Source: UTCFX2 sp002050125 (lineage in GTDB: Bacteria; Chloroflexota; Anaerolineae; Anaerolineales; UBA4823). Taken from it: DNA of 64,000 bases. The notes under the pieces are model-generated. The model searched no databases. It worked only from the letters and a program-made list of their open reading frames with translations, and was not told the origin of the DNA. Positions within the stretch are counted from its first letter, which is position 1. The number at the start of each line of letters is the position of its first letter. The position numbers and the translations under genes are program-made. Positions 7,118-16,051 of this stretch are shown piece after piece. The DNA lies in contig JAOSJQ010000012.1 of assembly GCA_027494035.1 (NCBI GenBank), positions 48,550 through 112,549 on the forward strand. Reading direction: 5' to 3'.

Positions 7118-9544
7118 ATGAGCACCAATGGACTCTGGCCGCACCAGGAGCGGGTTTTTGATCTCCTTCTGAAAGAGCGCCGCAATGTGATCCTGCAGGC
7201 CCCGACGGGCTCAGGAAAGACGCGGGCGGCGTTGTACCCTTTTCTGACTGCGCTCGACTATGAGACGGAGTACCACCAGCACTTTCCGCACAAATGCCTC
7301 TACTCAGTGCCGATGCGCGTGCTGGCCAGGCAGTTCTATGAGGAATACAGCCAGACAGTGCGCAGATACGGCCTCAAGTACGCACTAGACATCTCTTCTG
7401 CTATCCAAACTGGCGAGCAGCAAACCAGCCGCGACCTGAGCGCCAATCTGATCTTCGCCACCATTGATCAGACGCTCAGCAGCTTCCTGCTCACTCCCTA
7501 CAGCCTGCCGCTGCGCCGGGCCAACCTGAACGCGGCGGCGGTCATGGGATCGTACCTGGTTTTCGACGAATTTCATCTTTTCGATCCAGATTCGACGCTA
7601 CCGACGGCCCTGCATATGCTGCAAATGTTGCGCGGCATGACGCCCTTCGTGCTGATGACGGCCACGTTCAGCCGCGATATGCTCGCTGGCCTGGCCGGCG
7701 TCCTGGATGCGGAGGTAGTGCCCGGCACGGACGAGGAACGCCAGCAGCTTCAACACCTGGAATCGCAGCAGAAGACTCGCAGCTATCACGTCGTCGAGCA
7801 GCCGCTCACGGCCAGCGCCGTGCTCGAAAAGCACCGAGGGCGCTCGCTGGTCATCTGCAACACGGTGGATCGCGCTCGTGCCCTCTACGAGGCATTGCGG
7901 AACGCAAAAGACCCGCACACCGAAGTCTGGCTGCTGCATAGCCGCTTCCTGCGCAAAGACCGTGATGAGATCGAAGAGCGCCTTCACGCCCGCTTCGCCA
8001 AAGGCACGGCGGACGGCAGCCTGATCGTCGTCTCCACACAGGCCATCGAGGTGGGCGTGGACATTACCAGCACCGCCCTGCACACCGAACTCGCTCCCGC
8101 CAACTCCGTCTTGCAGCGGGCGGGGCGCTGTGCCCGTTACAAGGGCGAGGAAGGGGACGTGTATATCTACCCCTACGCGCTCGATGCCGCTTCTGGTGAA
8201 GTGCTCGACCTGTGCGAACACCCCGAACCGTATGCTGGCAAAGAAGAGCGAAAGCTGTTCGGCTCGACGCTGGAGCAGTTCCGCGAACGCTCCGGTTGTG
8301 CCCTGGACTTCCTGGCCGAACAGGAAATCATCTCCGCGGTGCACGGCCCGCTCGACCAGCAGATCATCGAGGCGCTGCGCCAGGGCGCCTACGAGCACCG
8401 GCAGCGAATGTTCGCGGTGATGCGCCACGACGATACCTCCGACGCACGGCATCTCATCCGCGAAATCTTCCAGCAACAGGTGACCATTCATCCCAACCCG
8501 GATGAACTGCTCACCGCTCCCTTCGATGCGCCGTCTTTTGGAGTTTATCCGGGCACGTTGCAGAAGTATGTCACAGGCTGGCTGGAACGGGCCGATGCAC
8601 TTGAACTCCCCTGGGCAGTCAAATACTTGCGCGCTGTGCCCGATGAAGAGGCCAGCCAGGCCAACCGTTCGGTCTACATATGGGAAGACGTGTACACCCC
8701 CAAAACAGCCTGGGGCGCGCCGCTGATCGTGGTGCACCCATCCCTGGCGACCTACGACCCCGCCCTGGGCTTTCTGCCGGATCGCGGCGGGACATGGCGG
8801 GCTGAGTTGCCCAGCAGAGACCAGCGCAGCGAACGCCCCGATTACACCTATCACCTGGAAACCTACGAAGACCATATCCGCCGCGTATACGCGGCTTTCG
8901 AGGAGCTGTGGCCGGAACTGGACTATGCCGCGCACCGCCTGGAAGAACGCTATGATTGGCCGCGGGGCAGCATCCGGCGGGCGGCGGAGCTGGCCGTACT
9001 GCTGCACGACGTGGGCAAGCTAAGTGTCAGGTGGCAGGGCTGGGTGAAGCGTTATCAAGAGGAGATCGGGATGCCCGTGCAGGCAGGGCAGGCTTATGCG
9101 CATACGGAAGTGCAGGACGACGCGCACCGCGAAGCCGAACGAAAGGCAGGCAGGCGTCCCTGGCACGCGGTGGAGGGGGCGATTGCCACTGCACCCATCC
9201 TGTTTGGCATCTTCGCAGAGCAGCTACCGCTGGCGAAGGCGGCTTTCAGCGCCATTGCCCGCCACCATGCGCCAAAGTCGGACGATAACCAGCCCTTCCG
9301 GTTGGTCAGAAATGCCCCGGCACATATCCGGGCAGTCTTGCGCCAAGAGGATGAGGTTGGCGACTGGATTGAGAACCTGGCCGGATTAAGCGAGGAGATC
9401 CCTTCTGGTTTCGGGGCAAGCGAAGCTATCGCCCAGCCCGAAGAGAACGACGACTTGGCGAGTTTCCTGGCCTATCTGCTCATTGTCCGCGCCCTGCGCC
9501 GCGCCGATCAACGTGGGACGGAGCGCGGAACCGGAAGTCTATGA
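7118..9544 (+). CDS. cas3: CRISPR-associated helicase/nuclease Cas3 with C-terminal HD domain
   Basis: The ATG at 7118 follows GGAG at 7104-7107 and gives 808 residues; longer in-frame starts overlap the regulator gene and are rejected. It begins with an SF2 helicase: Walker A LQAPTGSGKTRAAL (about residues 28-41), DEFH box in LVFDEFHLF, TATFS motif III, and motif VI QRAGRCARY. Residues from about 620 hold an HD nuclease: AVLLHDVGKLS, HAVEGAIAT and IARHHAP. Most type I Cas3 proteins have HD first, so this order is unusual. Its role is to unwind and degrade DNA marked by the crRNA complex. It heads the interference genes and is separated from the next gene by 31 bases. Confidence 0.9.
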   Translation: MSTNGLWPHQERVFDLLLKERRNVILQAPTGSGKTRAALYPFLTALDYETEYHQHFPHKCLYSVPMRVLARQFYEEYSQTVRRYGLKYALDISSAIQTGEQQTSRDLSANLIFATIDQTLSSFLLTPYSLPLRRANLNAAAVMGSYLVFDEFHLFDPDSTLPTALHMLQMLRGMTPFVLMTATFSRDMLAGLAGVLDAEVVPGTDEERQQLQHLESQQKTRSYHVVEQPLTASAVLEKHRGRSLVICNTVDRARALYEALRNAKDPHTEVWLLHSRFLRKDRDEIEERLHARFAKGTADGSLIVVSTQAIEVGVDITSTALHTELAPANSVLQRAGRCARYKGEEGDVYIYPYALDAASGEVLDLCEHPEPYAGKEERKLFGSTLEQFRERSGCALDFLAEQEIISAVHGPLDQQIIEALRQGAYEHRQRMFAVMRHDDTSDARHLIREIFQQQVTIHPNPDELLTAPFDAPSFGVYPGTLQKYVTGWLERADALELPWAVKYLRAVPDEEASQANRSVYIWEDVYTPKTAWGAPLIVVHPSLATYDPALGFLPDRGGTWRAELPSRDQRSERPDYTYHLETYEDHIRRVYAAFEELWPELDYAAHRLEERYDWPRGSIRRAAELAVLLHDVGKLSVRWQGWVKRYQEEIGMPVQAGQAYAHTEVQDDAHREAERKAGRRPWHAVEGAIATAPILFGIFAEQLPLAKAAFSAIARHHAPKSDDNQPFRLVRNAPAHIRAVLRQEDEVGDWIENLAGLSEEIPSGFGASEAIAQPEENDDLASFLAYLLIVRALRRADQRGTERGTGSL

Positions 9545-9575
9545 CACACGAGTTGAGAACCCATAAGGAGGCGTG

Positions 9576-11339
9576 ATGGAGGAGTACAAATGCTTCTACA
9601 TAGATAAAACCAGCCAGACCTTTGCCGACATCCTGACTGCCTTTGGCCTGGCACGTATCGTAGACGAACTGCTCCGTGAGCAGACGAAAGGAGGGGGAAA
9701 TGTCCTGATTCAAGACAAAGGGCCGTACTACCAACTGACATGCACACCGGCCCTGGAACGGAGGACGGTCGAGAGCCAGCAAGAGTTGTCCCTTCTCAAG
9801 GCGATCGCCACCGCCAAGAACCGGGACAAGCTGCCCGCCGATCTTCCGTCCTACCTGACAGTTGATTACGAGCAGGAGCGCGAGCGAGTCAACCTGTTCT
9901 TTGCCGCTCGCAAGGCAGGCGGGGACAGCAGCGCCTTGCCTGAAAGGCCGCACCCGCACTGGGACATCTTCAAGGCGATCAACGCCCCAGGGGGGCCACT
10001 CATCGGCTACAACAGCCTGGCGCTGGACTGGTGGACGATCCGCCAGGCGCACCCGCAGGTGTTGCTGTTGCTGCTCGATCTGTACAGCGACACTCCCAAC
10101 GACTATGAGACTGCCGAAAACCGGTGGAAGGAGTTGGACAAACAGTACGGCTGGGGAATCAAAGGCCAAGCGACCTGCCAGCAACTCTACAATCCCGACC
10201 AGGGCAAGGGGCAGAACCGAACTAAGGCCGACGCCCTGAGCATCGGCAACCAGAGCGCACTGTGGTTGGTGGAATGGCTGAAAGCGGCTGGCTTCTACGA
10301 AGCCGCGCTGACCCGCCAGGTACGCGGCGCGAAAGACCGCAAGACCTTCGTCGTCGCCCCGCGCGAGCTGACCTTTTCCGAGAGCCGGGCGATCATGAGC
10401 CGCTTTGTGGACAAAATGCAGATGTCAGAAGCCGCGACGCGCTTCGACATCCTGGCTGCGCTACGCTACACCAGGGCCTTGCTGGAACACTTCACCGCCG
10501 AGCCGGGCGGCCTGGCTCGTCTGCTGGGCCTGCAACAGGTCAAGAAGCGCGTGGTAGGGGGCTTCCGCACCGCCTTCTACAAAGACCTGGGCAACGCCAC
10601 GGCCACCATGAACCTGGCCTTCGTCGCGTTGCCGGGTTGGGTCGAGGTTCGCTCGCGCGAGGAAGTAGACCTGTACACCGGCCTCCTGGCCGAACTCGAA
10701 AGCTTTGTGCGCCAGTTCGACGAATCGCACAGCGACGCCTTCACGCTGCTGCAATACCTGCGCGATTTTGTCTCCGGCGACGACCTGGACGCTTTCTTCC
10801 GCTTCACCAATGCCTTCCCCGCCTACCTGATGGGACAGTTGGAACGCAACAATCGCACCCGTCAGCTGACGACTGAGTTCATCGAAAGGTTGATCATGAG
10901 CACAGAGAAACGCCTCTCACGCATCCTGGAAAGCCAGGGGTTCCGCAACATCGCCTACGCCATCCGGCAGAGCACCGTCACGGCGCAGTATCGCAAGAAG
11001 CAGGGCGACCGCAAATATGACGTGCGCTACGGGCTGGGGCAGGAACTGGCCCGCAAGGCGCGTTACCCAGAGAGCTTCATCGCTGCCCTGAGCGACTTCC
11101 TGCACAAATACAACGCGGAGAACGCGCAGGTGATGGAGAACCGTAGCGGGCCGTACCGCCGCAGCGTCAAGACCACTGACATTGGCGAGATCGTGGCCTT
11201 GATAGACGAGTTCGGCTCCGAGACCGTCGCCAATCTCTTGATCGCCTACGGCTATGCCCGCGAACCCTACGAGGCAGAACCGGGCGAATCCGAAACAAAA
11301 GCGCCAGAAACTACCGATGAGGAGGAAATTACCCAATGA
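9576..11339 (+). CDS. Probable Cas8-type large subunit of the crRNA complex
   Basis: 587 residues from ATG 9576, with AAGGAGG four bases upstream. I do not recognise a specific family motif. The assignment rests on position between cas3 and cas7, on length, and on a mostly helical C-terminal half (LLGLQQVKKRVVGGFRTAFY, LRDFVSGDDLDAFFRFTNAF, then RRSVKTTDIGEIVALIDEFG) as in large subunits. The CXXC pairs of many Cas8a/Cst1 proteins are absent. In the complex the large subunit recognises the PAM and recruits Cas3. It ends in an acidic tail and its TGA overlaps the ATG of cas7 (ATGA), so the two are translationally coupled. A Csx13/Cas8a1 relative is possible. Confidence 0.6.
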   Translation: MEEYKCFYIDKTSQTFADILTAFGLARIVDELLREQTKGGGNVLIQDKGPYYQLTCTPALERRTVESQQELSLLKAIATAKNRDKLPADLPSYLTVDYEQERERVNLFFAARKAGGDSSALPERPHPHWDIFKAINAPGGPLIGYNSLALDWWTIRQAHPQVLLLLLDLYSDTPNDYETAENRWKELDKQYGWGIKGQATCQQLYNPDQGKGQNRTKADALSIGNQSALWLVEWLKAAGFYEAALTRQVRGAKDRKTFVVAPRELTFSESRAIMSRFVDKMQMSEAATRFDILAALRYTRALLEHFTAEPGGLARLLGLQQVKKRVVGGFRTAFYKDLGNATATMNLAFVALPGWVEVRSREEVDLYTGLLAELESFVRQFDESHSDAFTLLQYLRDFVSGDDLDAFFRFTNAFPAYLMGQLERNNRTRQLTTEFIERLIMSTEKRLSRILESQGFRNIAYAIRQSTVTAQYRKKQGDRKYDVRYGLGQELARKARYPESFIAALSDFLHKYNAENAQVMENRSGPYRRSVKTTDIGEIVALIDEFGSETVANLLIAYGYAREPYEAEPGESETKAPETTDEEEITQ

Positions 11340-12319
11340 CCACCCAGCTCTATAGTCTCTCGATCAGCGCCCGCGCCACGCTCGACATGCACAGCCTGAA
11401 CAACGAGGGCGGCGAAGGCAACCAGATTCAGACGCGCATGGTCAACATCGTTGATCAGCACGGGCACCTGCAGAACGTCAACGCCATCAGCGGCGACATG
11501 TTCAAGCACATCCAGGCGGAGCACCTGTTCCACATCGCCCGCGAACGCCATGACCTGCCGCTGTGCGCCGGCTGCCGCGAGTTCAACGCCAACCGCATTA
11601 ACGCAGATGGCAAGTTCATTGCCGGCACCAAGAGCCTCAGCGACGCCGAAACACTCGACGCCATGCTGCGGGCCTGCGCGATGGACGACATCGAAGGCAT
11701 CCTTATCACGGAGGGCGGACGTAGCGTTCCCCGCAAGAGCGTGATCGAGTTCGGCTGGGTGGTGGGCGTGCCCGACCGCGTGGAGACCGACAGCTACTTC
11801 CATGTCAAGTATGCCACCGAGCGCAGCGGGGAACAGCGCGCCGCCGACCGTGAGGCGGTTGGAACCGGCGCGAACCTGGGCCAGGCCATCTTCCACCGCC
11901 CGGCCTCGTCGGGCATCTACGCCGCCGTGTGCCACCTGGAACTGGCCCGCATCGGCTTCAACGACATCACGCAGCAGTACGCCATCAGCGAGGACGAGCG
12001 TGCCCTGCGCGCCCAGGCCCTGCTGCAAAGCGTGCTCTACACCTTTCTGCAGCCCAACGGCGCGATGCGCTCGGCCCAGGCCCCGCACCTGGTGGACTTC
12101 TCCGGCGTGCTGACGCTCAGCAGCGGGCCGGTGCCTGCCCCCACCGTCAGCCCGCTGAAGGACGACTACCGCGAGCAGATCGCACGCGTGCGCGACGCAC
12201 TGGAGCGCATCTCGGCGGGCACGGTGAGCGTGACCACCTTCGATTCGCTGGGCGACTTCACTGATCTCATTGGGGAACTGCTGAAGACCACCGTGCCCTA
12301 TGAACTGCGCTACGTCTGA
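11336..12319 (+). CDS. cas7: Cas7 backbone subunit (DevR/Csa2-type RAMP)
   Basis: 327 residues of the Cas7 group often named DevR. The opening SLSISARATLDMHSLNNEGGE and INAISGDMFKH-like block (here VNAISGDMFKHIQAEHLFH) are characteristic, as is LCAGCREFNANRI, and the mid-protein basic loop region RSVPRKSVIEFGW. Several copies coat the crRNA spacer in the Cascade complex. It starts inside the stop of the upstream gene and cas5 begins 11 bases after its stop, behind GGGAGG, so the interference genes form one operon. Confidence 0.85.
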   Translation: MTTQLYSLSISARATLDMHSLNNEGGEGNQIQTRMVNIVDQHGHLQNVNAISGDMFKHIQAEHLFHIARERHDLPLCAGCREFNANRINADGKFIAGTKSLSDAETLDAMLRACAMDDIEGILITEGGRSVPRKSVIEFGWVVGVPDRVETDSYFHVKYATERSGEQRAADREAVGTGANLGQAIFHRPASSGIYAAVCHLELARIGFNDITQQYAISEDERALRAQALLQSVLYTFLQPNGAMRSAQAPHLVDFSGVLTLSSGPVPAPTVSPLKDDYREQIARVRDALERISAGTVSVTTFDSLGDFTDLIGELLKTTVPYELRYV

Positions 12320-12330
12320 GGGAGGCTGCC

Positions 12331-13046
12331 ATGTGGCTCATGGCTGAATACGAGGCCAGTGCCCTCTTCACCCTCAAACCGGCGACGGCGACGGCCTCCG
12401 GCGGCAAGACGCTGCTGGTGCCCACGCCCTTCGCCATCAAGATGGCGCTGCTGGACGCCGCCTGCCGCCTGGAAGGGCAGGCCGCCGCGGAAGAAGCGTG
12501 GGGCTGGCTAGGCAACCTGACCGTGGCGCTGCGCCCTGCCCCCCACCGTGGTGGTGAACAACACCTTCACCAAGGTGCTCAAAGCCGCGTCGTGGCGACG
12601 CCAGGCCCGGCAGCAAGCACGCCGGCTACTTCCAGCAGACGATCAACTACCGCGAGTATGCGCAACTGGCCGGGACGTTCGCCATCGCCCTGGAACTGAG
12701 CGCCGACGCCGATCCCGACCGCCTGGCCCACTGGCTGCTGCACGTCAACTACCTGGGCAAGCGCGGCAGCTTCATCCAGCTTCAGGGCGTGCCCGAAATC
12801 CTGGACGACCTGCCGCCTGGCTTCATCGTCGTGGACGGGCAGTTGCCGGGCTTCGACCTGGGCGCGGTGCTGACCCAACTGGACGATGTGGGCGACGAGC
12901 TTTCTTTCGCTCGCGCCAACATCTACTCCGGCAAGCCGATCACCCTGGGCAAGCATCGCGTGCTACGCCATGTCGCCCTGCCCTACCGGTTAGTAGCCAG
13001 CAGCCGCGGCTACAGCCACTATGAGCTTGCCGGGGAGGCGCCATGA
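12331..13046 (+). CDS. cas5: Cas5 (RAMP), two single-base frame breaks
   Basis: The gene is readable only with two corrections. From ATG 12331 it reads MAEYEASALFTLKPATATASG and then IKMALLDAACRL. In the C-run 12537-12543 an extra C moves the frame; the continuation is TVVVNNTFTKVLKAARR. Near 12585-12592 a second +1 break leads to KHAGYFQQTINYREYAQLAG, which runs to the stop at 13044-13046 (RHVALPYRLVASSRGYSHYE). The restored protein is about 238 residues. Cas5 caps the 5' handle of the crRNA. Both breaks add one base, which fits sequencing error better than random decay. It overlaps cas6 by ATGA. Confidence 0.8.
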
Positions 13047-14003
13047 ATCTGACCGTCCATCACCTGCTGTTTACGCTTCAGGCGCAGACGCTGGTGCACC
13101 TGGGGCCGCAGGCCGGGGCGCAGATTCGGGGTGGGTTGTGGGCGGCGCTACGCGAGTTGGCCTGCGCCGCCCCCACTGTCCAGGGCGACCCCGATCACGC
13201 CCGGCACTGCCCCATGTGCCGCCTGGTCGCCCTGGAGACGGCGGAAAGCGCGCGGGGGTCACTCCCCGCGCCCCTTCGCGGTGCGCCCGCCCCTGCCCGC
13301 GCACCCTGGTCAGGGTGGAGTCTACCCCAGCGGCGAGACCTTCACGGTGGGCATCAACCTCTTCGGCGAGGCAGTGGACTCGTTCCCCTACCTCTGCCAG
13401 GCGTTCCACCGCCTGGGCCAACTCGGCCTGGGCTACGGGCGCGGGCAGTTCGCCATCGAGCGGATTCAGGCAGTGAACCCGCTCAGCGGCGCAACGCACG
13501 ACCTGATGGACGGTCGGCGCATTGTGGCTCTGCCCGCCCTGCCCGTTGAGGGCGATCTGGTGCGGCGGGCTGCGCGCGAGCTACCCGCCGACCGCCTGCG
13601 GCTGCGCTTCCTGACGCCCACCGAACTGACTTACCAGGGCGGGCACACCGACCGCCCCTACTTCAATGTGCTCATCGCCCGCCTGCTGGAGCGTTGCCAG
13701 GCGCTCGAACAGCACTACACCCACGACCCTACGCCGCGCACCGTCTGGCAGGAGCGTTACCACTACCTGACGCAGGCCGCGCAGGAGGTGCGGCTGGCCG
13801 GGCACCGCACGCGCTGGGTGCGCGTCAAGAGCGGCTCGCGGCGCACGCAAAGCGTCAACGCCGTCAGTGGGTTCGTCGGCGAGGCCGTCGTGGAAGGAGA
13901 CCTGGAACCGTTCCACGAATGGCTGGTGTGGGGAGCCAGCCTGCACGTCGGCAAGAACGCCGTGAAAGGCAATGGCTGGTATGACCTGGACAGCTGGCGC
14001 TAG
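13043..14003 (+). CDS. cas6: Cas6 crRNA endonuclease, one frame break
   Basis: From ATG 13043 the protein reads MNLTVHHLLFTLQAQTLVH and then LWAALRELACAAP with the Cys pair HCPMCRL. In the GGGGG run at 13253-13257 one extra G breaks the frame; the continuation runs through GETFTVGINLFGEAVDSFPY and DRLRLRFLTPTELTYQG to a Gly-rich C-terminus, GASLHVGKNAVKGNGWYDLD, stop 14001-14003. This is the PF10040-type Cas6. It cuts within the repeat to release crRNAs. About 319 residues after correction. It directly precedes the adaptation genes. Confidence 0.82.
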
Positions 14004-14024
14004 TGTGCAAGGAGTGAGGGCATC

Positions 14025-15052
14025 ATGGCGATTGTCGAACACCTGATCGCCGACACGTTCGGCACGCATATCGGCAAGTACAGCGAACGTCTGAAGATCA
14101 CGCAGGGCGACGAAACCCTCCAACAAGCGCCCCTGTTGCACCTCAAAACGGTGCTGGTGACCAGCCGCGGCGTCAGCATCTCCGCCGACGCCCTCGAAGC
14201 GTGCGCTGAGCGCGGCATCCCGGTGTTCTTCCTGGACAGCCTGGGCCGCTGCTACGCCAGCCTGTATGCCGCCGGGCTGACTGGCACTGTGCTCACCCGG
14301 CGTGCGCAATTGCTCGCCTACCAGGATGGGCGCGGGACGGCCCTGGCGCTGGCCATCGCCGAAGGCAAGATTCGCAACCAGGCGGCCACGCTCAAATATC
14401 TGGCCAAGACGCGCAAAGAGAGCGATCCCGACGCCTACCAGGAACTTCAACTGTGCGCCGGCGAGGTGCTCGACACCATCGCCGATCTGGATCGCCTGCC
14501 GCGCGAGCAGCCCATTGATGAGCTACGTGAGCGCATCCTGGCCGCCGAAGGGGAGCCGCGCGGCGGTATTGGTCGGCGGTGGGGGCAATCCTGCCCGCAC
14601 AGTACGCCTGGCCGGGGCGGCAGGGGCGCGGCGCGACCGACCCGCTCAACAGCCTGCTCAACTATGGCTATGGCATCCTCTACAGCCGCATTGAGCAGGC
14701 CGTTGTCCTGGCCGGGCTTGATCCCTACGCAGGCTTCCTGCACGCCGACCGCCCCGGCAAGCCCAGCCTGGTGCTCGACCTGATCGAGGAGTTCCGCCAG
14801 GTGGCCATAGACCGGCTGGTGTTTGGGCTGGCCAACCGCGACTTCAAGGTGGAGCAGGACGGCAAGGGGCTGCTGACCAGCGAGACGCGCCGCGCCCTGG
14901 CCGAAAAGGTGCTGGAACACCTGGAAGCGGGGGTGCGCTATGAGGGCAAACGGTACCCGCTGCGCTTTGTTATCCAGTCGCAGGCGCGCCATGTGGCGGC
15001 CTATTTGCGCGGCGAACGCGAAGCCTACGCAGCGTTTAAGGCGACCTGGTGA
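14025..15052 (+). CDS. cas1: Cas1 integrase, two frame breaks next to the catalytic Glu
   Basis: The N-terminal part (LIADTFGTHIGKYSERLKI, VSISADALEACAERGIPVFF) is in frame from ATG 14025. At the GGGG near 14549-14552 and again near 14568, single extra G residues shift the frame; removing both gives AAEGSRAAYWSAVGAILPAQ, with the catalytic Glu, leading to DPLNSLLNYGYGILYSRIEQ, the conserved GLDPYAGFLHADRPGKPSL with the active-site His, and a stop at 15050-15052. Cas1 with Cas2 inserts new spacers at the leader end. About 341 residues restored. If the breaks are real, adaptation is lost while the array stays. Confidence 0.87.
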
Positions 15053-15300
15053 TGCCGCAGGTGCTCGTCGTCTACGACATTGTTAACGACCGGGTACGCG
15101 GCAAGGTCGCGGATGCCTGCCTGGATTATGGACTGGATCGCATCCAGTTCAGCGCCTTTGCCGGCGAGCTAAGCCGCAATCACCAGCAGGAGCTGATGGT
15201 CAAAGTGCGCCGCTTGCTGGGAGATACGGAGGGGACGATCACGCTCGTCCCCATTTGTGAGAAGGATTGGAAGAACCGCATCGAGGTCAGCCATGCTTGA
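15052..15300 (+). CDS. cas2: Cas2
   Basis: 82 residues starting at ATG 15052, which overlaps the cas1 stop as TGATG. It begins QVLVVYDIVNDRVRGKVADA with the conserved Asp of the ferredoxin-like fold, continues YGLDRIQFSAFAGELSRNHQ, and ends near TITLVPICEKDWKNRIEV. Cas2 is the structural dimer that bridges two Cas1 dimers during spacer acquisition. Intact. Confidence 0.9.
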   Translation: MPQVLVVYDIVNDRVRGKVADACLDYGLDRIQFSAFAGELSRNHQQELMVKVRRLLGDTEGTITLVPICEKDWKNRIEVSHA

Positions 15301-15877
15301 CGAAACTCGTTGGCTCTTCACGGTGACCGATCTCAAGCAGTACATGTATTGCCCGCGTATTTTGTACTACCAGACCTGCCTGCCCACGATCCGTCCCACC
15401 ACCTACAAGATGCAGGCCGGCGTCGAAGCGCACGGCGAGGAGCGGCAACGGGCCAGCAGGCGCTCGACTCAGTGGTATGGCCTGGAGGAAGGCCAGCGTC
15501 TCTTCGATGTCTCCGTCCAGTCGTCTACCCTGGGGCTGTCGGGCCAGATTGACGAGGTGGTGCAAACGGCCACGGAGATGGTGCCTGTAGACTACAAGAT
15601 GGCGCAGCAGGTCGGTTACCATTACAAGGTGCAGTTGGCCGCTTATGCCATGATGCTCGAAGAAACCTACCAGACGCAAGTCCGGCGCGGGATCATCTAC
15701 CTGATCTCCACGCGCAAGGCCAACGAGGTGCCCATTACGCGCGCCCTGCGCCAGCACGTGCTACAAACCCTGGACACCATGCGCGTCATTGCCGAACAGG
15801 AGACCATGCCTCCCCCTACTGATTGGCGGCAACGCTGCGCCAACTGCGAATTTCGCCGCTTCTGCAACGATGTGTAG
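15293..15877 (+). CDS. cas4: Cas4 exonuclease (RecB-type, Fe-S)
   Basis: 194 residues from ATG 15293, overlapping cas2 by eight bases. The first Cys of the cluster is in YMYCPRILYYQ; the RecB-like nuclease core shows GQIDEVVQ and PVDYKMAQQVGYHYKVQLAAY (the D and the DxK motif, then the QxxxY motif); the last Cys residues are in CANCEFRRFCNDV. Cas4 trims and orients prespacers so that spacers carry the right PAM. Together with cas1 and cas2 it completes an adaptation module. Intact, and immediately upstream of the leader. Confidence 0.88.
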   Translation: MLDETRWLFTVTDLKQYMYCPRILYYQTCLPTIRPTTYKMQAGVEAHGEERQRASRRSTQWYGLEEGQRLFDVSVQSSTLGLSGQIDEVVQTATEMVPVDYKMAQQVGYHYKVQLAAYAMMLEETYQTQVRRGIIYLISTRKANEVPITRALRQHVLQTLDTMRVIAEQETMPPPTDWRQRCANCEFRRFCNDV

Positions 15878-16051
15878 CCTGTCTCAACTCCCCCCGATTT
15901 TTGCGCAGCAAATGGGTTGCGAAAAGGCAGCTTGCCAAACGTCATTTCGCGGCATATAGTGGAAATGAATGGCTTCGTAGAATGCCCGCCAAGGGGCCTC
16001 AAAGCATCGAGCGGGTCAAAAATGACCTGAATTAACCTATAATAGTATTTG
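15878..16051 (+). promoter_or_regulatory. CRISPR leader with pre-crRNA promoter
   Basis: 174 bases without a gene separate cas4 from the first repeat. A perfect TATAAT lies at 16038-16043, which would place transcription start near 16050, at the edge of the first repeat. A -35 match is poor (GTCAAA region about 16015-16021). The most uniform repeats are next to this side, as expected for the leader end where new spacers enter. Confidence 0.6.

Noticed and set aside
7598..9007. 469-codon frame on the minus strand inside cas3
   Set aside because: A shadow of the GC-rich cas3 gene; the plus frame carries all helicase and HD motifs.
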